Assembly: GCA_947359465.1 (NCBI GenBank)
Contig: OX375880.1
Coordinates: 27,924,548 to 27,988,547, forward strand
Source: Metellina segmentata
Taxonomy: Eukaryota > Arthropoda > Arachnida > Araneae > Tetragnathidae
Direction: 5' to 3'
Length of the DNA stretch: 64,000 nucleotides
Shown: in pieces, positions 60,201 to 64,000 of the stretch
Position numbering within the stretch: position 1 is the stretch's first letter
Layout: every line of letters begins with the position of its first letter
Notes under the pieces: generated by a model
Seen by the model: only the letters and a program-made list of their open reading frames with translations
Told to the model about the DNA's origin: nothing
Database searches by the model: none
Translations under genes and position numbers: made by a program

Positions 60201-60404
60201 GAGTACCAGGCCGCAGTGCGACAGGACGTGGACAGGAGCAAATTCAAGGATCTGGAGAAGGAGCTGAGCCTGTCTCGCAACCTCACCACCAGTCTGGGCA
60301 AGGAGGTGAAGGAGCTGAAGGAAGCCCTCCTGCGTGCGGAGGCGGAGAATGACTCATTGCGTCAGCAAGGTGGGGGCAAGAGGAGCGTCACGCCCACATC
60401 ACAG
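29893..60404 (+). CDS. SOGA/MTCL-family coiled-coil protein (partial, four coding exons visible)
   Basis: Exons 29893-31554, 51699-52190, 56565-56756 and 60195-60404 join in frame to 852 codons. The gene continues past the window, as exon 4 ends at a donor (gtgaga). Residues 4-28 form a Cys/His cluster (CC...CRRCF...HDH) of unknown role. Residues 30-554 are disordered, Lys/Ser/Pro-rich, with a 23-residue tandem repeat. Residues 555-852 are coiled coil. The diagnostic block is in exons 3-4: KNCRVLQFKLRKAEKK, then DLEKELSLSRNLTTSLGKEV and LRAEAENDSLRQ. These parallel the vertebrate MTCL1/SOGA proteins (microtubule crosslinking, Golgi-associated and cortical microtubules) as recalled. Family call good; exact orthology and function inferred. 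Confidence 0.75.
31021..31272 (+). repeat. 69-bp coding tandem repeat in MTCL-like exon 1
   Basis: Three units of 23 codons (each TKPLE(T/S)(S/F)RTKIQ..., ending DLSKPLD; residues 377-445) followed by a shortened fourth. Unit length is a multiple of three, so copy-number change keeps the frame. Confidence 0.9.
31555..32908. other. MTCL-like intron 1, first part: no gene
   Basis: A/T-rich. One perfect hairpin (gaacattaca, ttt, tgtaatgttc) at 32783-32805 sits inside a longer imperfect inverted repeat (ccaggagaa...ttctcctgg). Confidence 0.5.
32909..33540 (-). pseudogene. Mutator-like transposase remnant (arthropod type)
   Basis: The minus-strand frame 32909-33223 encodes GGRGRLTDVIRNNTDSIKSM, HGLCPTNEDTCCGYNLA and LPADVINYFKYIYRDLADPD. 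This is the pattern of a widespread arthropod 'Mutator-like transposase' protein as recalled. Upstream on the same strand, other frames give KPYGDLQVEKLECVGYIEKR (about 33290-33350) and RYSKFLGDG (about 33415-33440), the preceding motifs of that family. At least one frameshift and a stop separate them. The catalytic region is incomplete, so this is a dead fragment. Confidence 0.7.
34244..35067 (+). mobile_element. non-autonomous Helitron
   Basis: Starts TCTATATATATAAAAC after an A and ends with GC-rich palindromic sequence (gagcgctagccggcgcagcc) and CTAG before a T. It has the canonical Helitron ends and A/T target over 824 bp. No coding capacity. Confidence 0.75.
35390..35800 (-). pseudogene. 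transposase C-terminal remnant (DDE, pogo/jerky-like guess)
   Basis: The minus-strand frame encodes LNGDYVIVQEEHLKEHKIHF followed by a VNQNTADFEVLYVKR stretch. This resembles the GDFVLV...V...F..RK closing segment of DDE transposases related to jerky/pogo. Upstream on the same strand a Lys/Pro-rich, then Ser/Asp-rich stretch fits the preceding part. Stops and shifts are present. Confidence 0.35.
36546..38797. other. MTCL-like intron 1: no feature recognised
   Basis: A/T-rich unique DNA. A patch at 38265-38450 has a less A/T-rich, gene-like composition (gttggtggtaaaaacctaat onward), but no frame is recognisable. Confidence 0.45.
39515..41074 (-). mobile_element. hAT element, complete ends with perfect 8-bp target duplication
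   Basis: Terminal inverted repeats cagtgtttcccaacc and the complement of gttgggaaacattg bound a 1560-bp element. A perfect duplication gtttagat (39507-39514, 41075-41082) flanks it. It carries the C-terminal part of a transposase on the minus strand (39839-40690) and has lost the N-terminal half. Confidence 0.9.
39839..40690 (-). pseudogene. hAT transposase, C-terminal part
   Basis: Encodes LHTEVRWLSKGNCLKRFMEL, then the alpha-helical insertion region, then PFPSSYFADCEFSAVNDLLV, the hAT dimerisation signature of the ZBED5/SCAND3-like group as recalled. One in-frame TAA lies just before the HTEVRW motif (about 40587). The first half, including the BED finger and first catalytic Asp, is absent. 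Confidence 0.8.
41291..42807. other. MTCL-like intron 1: no feature recognised
   Basis: A/T-rich unique DNA; only short random open frames. Confidence 0.5.
42808..42912 (+). repeat. SINE family A, 3' part
   Basis: gttacgaggtgttgtcctcg and attgatcccggaccgttacc, with a shortened tail. Confidence 0.7.
43373..44182. mobile_element. Merlin- or hAT-like MITE, copy 1 (long inverted repeats, 8-bp target duplication)
   Basis: Inverted repeats of about 57 bp start ggtacagctacactctacg on both strands and include gatggcaacggccttggcga. A perfect 8-bp duplication gttaaaag (43365-43372, 44183-44190) flanks the 810-bp element. The 8-bp duplication excludes Tc1/mariner. The GG start and long repeats suit Merlin; hAT is the alternative. 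No transposase is encoded. Confidence 0.8.
45044..45950 (-). mobile_element. Helitron-family copy, diverged
   Basis: Element sense is minus. The 3' end has a CCCG...CGGG hairpin and CCAG before T at 45044, a variant of CTRR. Near the other end it shares the ctacctgtgtgccaa block and an aaacaaacaaac tract with the copy at 25914-26589. The 5' end is not clear. Confidence 0.5.
46813..47113 (-). repeat. SINE family A body with type-2 tRNA-like head
   Basis: On the minus strand the body and tail match family A (the complement of gggctattgacgatgcttcg and of cacggtcagatgacgaggtc). The head reads GAGCCGCGGTAGCCTGGTTGG ... GGTTGCGAGTTCAAATCC, unrelated to the usual gccgaccaacc head. Confidence 0.7.
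47128..47452 (+). repeat. SINE family A, full length
   Basis: Complete head, body and tail with few differences from the 25231 copy, so probably among the youngest. Lies head-to-head with the inverted copy ending at 47113. Confidence 0.88.
47565..47645 (-). repeat. SINE family A tail, inverted
   Basis: attaacgtcatactagagca and gggctattgacgacgttctg. Confidence 0.7.
48222..48273. repeat. (AT)n microsatellite
   Basis: About 52 bp of uninterrupted AT, absent from the matching position of copy 1. Confidence 0.95.
48525..49114 (+). mobile_element. 5'-truncated LINE (CR1/jockey-type) inserted in MITE copy 2
   Basis: Intact MITE sequence resumes on both sides (ctttctagaatatt | caaaatgaaaattgaaag in copy 1). 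A possible tatt duplication is present. The insert ends in atttgtatttgttttgtatttg, a simple-repeat tail as in CR1/L2-like LINEs. Coding is at 48538-49041. Confidence 0.75.
48538..49041 (+). CDS. C-terminal end of a LINE reverse transcriptase
   Basis: A 167-codon open frame encodes LYKGLVRPHLEYAVQFWAPY, IERVQHRATKIIKGLANFDY, ERLSKLNMYTLERRRRREDL and FFNRV-type YYFNRVIDSWNALPENIV. This is the conserved thumb and C-terminal segment of jockey/CR1-superfamily reverse transcriptases. The stop codon is natural. Endonuclease and catalytic RT motifs are lost to 5' truncation, so the fragment cannot move by itself. Confidence 0.85.
   Translation: MGYIKKTVTSRDKNIILPLYKGLVRPHLEYAVQFWAPYMRKDIESIERVQHRATKIIKGLANFDYNERLSKLNMYTLERRRRREDLIQLFKFVKQGDTEGLNFNRDNRTMGHGYKLNKTHFNRDLRKNYYFNRVIDSWNALPENIVNSKGVYEFKTQLDSQWELENS
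49425..51698. other. MTCL-like intron 1, last part: no feature recognised
   Basis: A/T-rich unique DNA leading to the exon 2 acceptor. Confidence 0.5.
51699..52190 (+). CDS. MTCL-like exon 2 (coiled coil)
   Basis: Acceptor tttttttcag, donor gtaagt, 164 codons, phase 0 at both ends. Continuous heptad-rich Glu/Lys/Leu/Gln sequence including a KQELKDCKQELKDKGQELKD repeat of about 7 residues. Confidence 0.88.
52729..52749. repeat. (AG)n microsatellite
   Basis: About 21 bp of alternating A and G. Confidence 0.95.
53144..53404 (+). other. 86-codon open frame of unknown status in MTCL-like intron 2
   Basis: The start has a good context (accaccATGA) and the stretch is less A/T-rich than its flanks. 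The protein (Ser/Pro/Thr-rich, e.g. RRSSALPTQPTSVPVSH) has no domain I recognise. It might be an alternative exon, a short retrocopy or chance. Its stop is in frame before any good donor, which argues against an internal exon. Confidence 0.2.
53586..54830 (+). repeat. 27-bp A/T-rich minisatellite in MTCL-like intron 2
   Basis: Unit tactttgaatgtttaataaa followed by ataaaaa, repeated over about 1245 bp (about 46 units by length). Two main variants, gaatgttt and gaatagtt, are interspersed, sometimes alternating. Most units contain AATAAA on the sense strand of the host gene. Confidence 0.97.
54880..54990 (+). pseudogene. Tc1-type transposase fragment
   Basis: 54901-54957 encodes VGTLNSGRYIREVVELEVL, closely resembling the LNSNRYVREVLEPEIV region of the transposase at 21440-22472. 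Flanks are not recognisable. Confidence 0.4.
55125..55645. repeat. two-copy tandem duplication (about 257 bp)
   Basis: Blocks beginning near 55130 and 55391 share cttactt(a/g)aaaa, tttatttatttttat, aataatatatctgcaat and other motifs in the same order. The two copies are diverged. Confidence 0.6.
55680..56345. repeat. diverged repeats related to the 45-kb Helitron copy
   Basis: 55730-55830 resembles 45360-45440 (aaaatattgatata..., cctcaaatatgac...). Within the block, 55880-56000 and 56205-56325 duplicate each other (atttataaag, aaatgac(a/g)cctcaaac, cggagctag(a/g)ctaaatt). Confidence 0.45.
56565..56756 (+). CDS. MTCL-like exon 3 (family signature)
   Basis: Acceptor gttccaatag, donor gtaatg, 64 codons. 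Encodes EELHDNFREDQASEFRGLKK and TKNCRVLQFKLRKAEKK, the most conserved part of the SOGA/MTCL family as recalled. Confidence 0.9.
56968..57170 (+). repeat. SINE family B, diverged
   Basis: Head region ccatagcacagagggt, gttgtaggtgttgcagagct; tail cttgagtttagcacaacctg and cataaaacccaacc. Lies in MTCL-like intron 3. Confidence 0.55.
57171..58355. other. MTCL-like intron 3: no clear feature
   Basis: A/T-rich. A ccaacgg(a/t)-type motif is repeated at 57795-57835 (accaacggatgacggccaca, ccaacggtgatatgccaacg). Confidence 0.45.
58356..59899 (-). mobile_element. non-autonomous Helitron with internal palindromes and tandem repeats
   Basis: Element sense is minus. It starts TCTCTCTATATTAAAA after an A (plus end at 59899) and ends with a perfect stem-loop (GGGGGCGGAGCCCCC) and CTAG before T at 58356. 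Two diverged copies of a block with gggattgctgcgcaatccc and tttggttgcttcgcaaacc-type palindromes lie at 58360-58500 and 58565-58660. A 185-bp unit is repeated three times from about 58985 (58985, 59172, 59357). Confidence 0.75.
60020..60075 (-). repeat. SINE family A fragment, inverted
   Basis: gggctattggcgactgtatg and ggatcaatcccgaaggt, 120 bp upstream of MTCL-like exon 4. Confidence 0.5.
60195..60404 (+). CDS. MTCL-like exon 4
   Basis: Acceptor cttccccag, donor gtgaga, 70 codons, higher GC than the surroundings. Encodes DRSKFKDLEKELSLSRNLTT and LRAEAENDSLRQ, ending in GGGKRSVTPTSQ. Confidence 0.9.
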
Positions 60405-60879
60405 GTGAGATGGCACTTTTAATGAAGTGTCTGTTTGGAGGGAATATTTGCACAGGTTGGGATATTCGTAATAAATTGTCCCGGGATTCCTGGCACGGAT
60501 TTGCAACGAGAAAACGGGACCACAACGCGTGATTCAAACTTTGCTTGTGTTGTTCTGCTTGCGTCTGACGCAGGGCAGTACAAGGGACAAGGCTCAAGCT
60601 CCTGTCTTTGAGTCACAACTTCTCTTTTGCAAGAATGTTGGTCGTAAAATTATGAAATGCCTTCTTTTCAGACTCTATCCTCGGTGGGGTTTTTTCCTGC
60701 ACGGTACTGATCTGTAAAATTTGCATCTTTTCACAGAGGTCATTATTTTTGTTAATTAAGTGAAACGTCTTGTTAGTTAACTAAATCTTTTCACAAGTGC
60801 GAGCTCTATATGAAACCTGATAGACTGCAATTATTTCTGATGGCTGGAGAATTTAATACTACTCATTACGGCACATCAA

Positions 60880-61030
60880 GGAAGGATTTGTGAATCACTT
60901 TACGCCCCTATTTTAATTTCTCTCTTTTGTGGCAGTAAGACTTTCATTGTACATTCATTTGGCGTTGCTCATCCTGTGTTCGACACAGCTTTCCCAAATA
61001 TGTCCCGATTGCTAGAAAACCGAACCCATC
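60880..61030 (+). repeat. SINE family B tail
   Basis: gttcgacacagctttcccaa, atatgtcccgattgctagaa and aaccgaaccc. Confidence 0.55.
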
Positions 61031-63650
61031 CAACCAACTTTCCAGTTAGTGTGCAAGTGTAATAACAATACTATGTTTGGAGGAAAATCCCAATCTGAAT
61101 TTAGTGCAACGATACCTATGGAGGTGATGAGGAAAACAACACAGCCTTCAAGTAGTGACGGCCTTCTACTCAGCGATATTTAGTATTCAGGGTCTATGCA
61201 ACCGTTGCATTAGGTGGAAATGAGACTACTGTGCAGAGCGTACCCGTTCAGAGAGTACGTAAATAAATTCTTTTGCATTGAGTTCTTAACGTCACTCCAG
61301 AGTTTCTATGAAAAAAAAAATTGTCTTTTTTTTGGAAACTATACTATTCAATTTTGTGGCATACGCATCCATGCAAATGAAACCCTAGATTTTCATATCA
61401 TTATTTTTATAAGAATTTTCGTCCCATGTCTTCTTTTCTGAAAATTTGAAAAGATTTTGTAACACTGTGTTGAGATATAAATATGATCTAACACAGAATT
61501 AGGGTCATAATGTTGGAGAAAATTGAACCTTAACTTTTTGTTGCACGATATTTTAGTGTAATTAGTTACTTCTAAAATGTTATGAGACTTGTGCAGCATA
61601 ACATAAATGTTTCCAATCTTCCTAGAATTCAAAAATAGGGGCAGTACAATTTAATTTTCGAATGTACTTTAAAAGATAAGGATCGGAAATCCTGAACTAA
61701 CTTCTTTTTATTTAGACCTGAAAACCTTTGCTTATATGAACAAATCATAAAGAAGTAAGAGTCTATTTCATTATACTTTTTTTTGGACCCTATGTAGGTC
61801 TAAACTATGACGTTTAGAAGTTCGACCTATTCTATTTAACTTATTTAATATTTATAATATCAAAATGCTTTGGGTTAATAATATTTTTTTCAATTTCTAT
61901 TAACATGATTCTAATTTGAACAATTATCTTATTTTATATGAATTTTAATTCATATTAAATACAGAATGAATTTTGACGGAGGAGTTCAAGTAAAGCATAT
62001 TTTGCATGAAACCTATCGTCACACATTTTGCAAAAACGTACGACAGGATTGAAAACTACTCAAAGGAATCAACGGTCTGTTGGGGAAATAACGTGTACTG
62101 AGCCCAACTGTTATCTTACGCAAACTCGTCCATTACTTAGTCCCAGAGTACTTCAGAGTACCTAAATTTCCGGCTCTTAAAAACAAATGGGTATAAAAAT
62201 CTATTCCTCCGATAAGGCCAATAGCTCTTGAGTTTCTCACGTTGGCAATAGTCCCATTTCACTTTTCCTCACTAAACGATTTTCTGGTTAATATCGTCTC
62301 CCACTCTATACAATTTTGCGAGCTTGCAAAGCTCCCTTTTTAAATACCGGAAGAAAGCCCATAGATCATGGGGGTAAGTTGTTATTTTGAGAGAATTTTG
62401 CTTGCTTCTCTGGTATACAAATGAAAATGGTGACGTAAGGGATGTTTTATGGCGTAAACAATTTATCCTTTGCCTCTTTTCTGATACTTCTTGAGTTGGG
62501 GTGAAATTATATTTATAGGCAACTCTTTTGTGTTCGTTTTGAATGAGGTGGTCCATAAATTTTAATCCAGTGAGTAGTAGCATATTTTTAAAACTGATTT
62601 TGCGTTAAGAATTCAATTTGAATTGATATTTAAAAGTTTTATTATGGATCAATTCCTTCCTCATTAGTGTAATATACAATAACCAACTTGGTATCAGTTC
62701 TTGGGAAGCTCTTTCTAAACTCCAAAGAAATTATATTCTTGTTTTTCTTTTATAATTAATTTCTAAAAATTTTTAAAGAATATTCATATCTGATTACAAT
62801 GGAAATATGTTTTTAAAGTTTCGAAGTACGATTTTTTACCGAGTTTAATAGAAGTAATTGAAAAAGCATTATTGCAAGTTAGATTTAGATTGTTATCGTT
62901 ACTGCTTATGGTTTCTCAATGGCTAATTAAAAATATTTTTATGCTTTGTCCGTTAACATCTTCAATAAAACATTACTTACGGAGTACAAAAATCATTTGG
63001 CCAAAATCTTGTTCATTTGCTTAAAAAAATATTCCTTTTCCTTGGTTTGTTAGAATTTCTGCTCAAAGTGATATCAGAAAATTATACGAAACGTCCAAAT
63101 CATATTTAAAAGCATTAATTTATGATTCATCATCATATTCCTTTTAATTAACTTAAAAATTCAAAATGGCCATTACTCACTTTAACAATTATGAGGAGAG
63201 ACGTCGTTACCATGGTATCGGAGCCCAATGATGAGGAGCCAGGAATTACACATTTATAATTCATGCAAGACCCATAATTTTTCACGAGACCTTACTTTTA
63301 GTACTAATTACTTTACTAGGTTCTAAGTCCAGATTGTAGATGTGTATGGGGAAAAGCTGCACGCATAAATTTGGTTCAGGAAAATCGTTGGAGTAAATTT
63401 GATTAAAAAATATGAACGATGTTTAAATTGAAGTGACAAACTAAGTTTTTCCGAGGACTAATTTCAATACATTTATCACATTCAGTATTGTAGGTACCTC
63501 CTTAAATGTTTAGTGTGAAATTCTTTTGAAGGTTAGGGATTACTTCAATCAAGCTTATCGTTTGTGGTGTATAAGAATGCTTCGAAGACATCAATAAAAT
63601 ACTCCAAATCTAGTATTTGTACGCCTGCATTTTGTTTTAATCAAAGATAA
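61031..63650. other. MTCL-like downstream intron: no feature recognised
   Basis: A/T-rich unique DNA. Short open frames only; no further exon of the coiled-coil protein was found before the right edge. Confidence 0.45.
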
Positions 63651-63652
63651 CC

Positions 63653-63887
63653 TTGGCTTATAAGTGAAACGTACTGTCAAAATTTTCTGGATTGGAGCTT
63701 TTCTAGGTCAGAATGTGATGGTATTTAGTCTGGTGAAGTCCATTCAGTCATTTTTCTTTTCATGAAGGTTAGATTGTTTTTCTTGGGAAACACATCTAAT
63801 GATTTTAGCGTAGGGAGTATAATTTTTTTTTCCTTCGTTTTCTCAGAACTATGTTTCTTGACTTAGTGTGTTTCACTTGTAAGCCAG
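63653..63887. mobile_element. small MITE with inverted ends
   Basis: ttggcttataagtgaaac at the left and gtttcacttgtaagcca at the right form inverted repeats about 235 bp apart. The same terminal sequence occurs once at 19261-19280. Target duplication not resolved. Confidence 0.55.
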
Positions 63888-64000
63888 CAGAATTATAGAT
63901 ACTTCTCTATTTATTCCAACACGATTCGAAGTTTCTATTCATTTGAATAAAGTCATCTCTCGTTCCATTTGTTTCGACAGAAAATAAAATAAGCTAATAG

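Overview
The window is nuclear DNA from an AT-rich, intron-rich animal genome. The gene structures (GT-AG introns, exons of 80-260 bp) and the mix of mobile elements point to an arthropod, most likely a spider or other chelicerate. The lineage is an inference from family recall and was not tested by a search.

Two protein genes, both on the + strand, hold all the convincing host coding sequence. The first, 3511-18312, is a complete signal recognition particle receptor alpha subunit (SRPRA, docking protein). It has 13 coding exons that join in frame to 632 codons, with the SRX domain, a charged linker and every GTPase motif intact. The second starts at 29893 and runs off the right edge. It is a SOGA/MTCL-type coiled-coil protein (microtubule-crosslinking family). 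A 554-codon first coding exon holds a low-complexity Lys/Ser/Pro-rich region with a 23-residue tandem repeat; three coiled-coil exons follow at 51699, 56565 and 60195. Its first coding-region intron is about 20 kb and is packed with transposons.

Layout: 1-2528 is the 5' part of a decayed Ty3/gypsy retrotransposon on the - strand (LTR, gag, protease, reverse transcriptase). 2530-3330 is a tRNA-Ser remnant and a cluster of tRNA-derived SINEs. 3511-18312 is SRPRA with SINEs, a pogo-like element and a Helitron piece in its introns. 18313-29000 is intergenic, with a small hAT element bearing an 8-bp target duplication, a Tc1-type transposase pseudogene, several SINEs and a Helitron. 29000-64000 is the MTCL-like gene. 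Its introns hold a Mutator-like remnant, Helitrons, a hAT inserted in a mariner-like element, a nest of Merlin-like MITEs containing a LINE, a 1.2-kb 27-bp minisatellite and more SINEs.

No operon, CRISPR array or obvious new enzyme system is present. The clearest observations are the datable nested insertions with intact target duplications, a SINE body carried by two different tRNA-like heads, a minisatellite that puts dozens of AATAAA hexamers inside an intron of the MTCL-like gene, and a retrotransposon LTR abutting a tRNA-Ser 3' end at its T-run.
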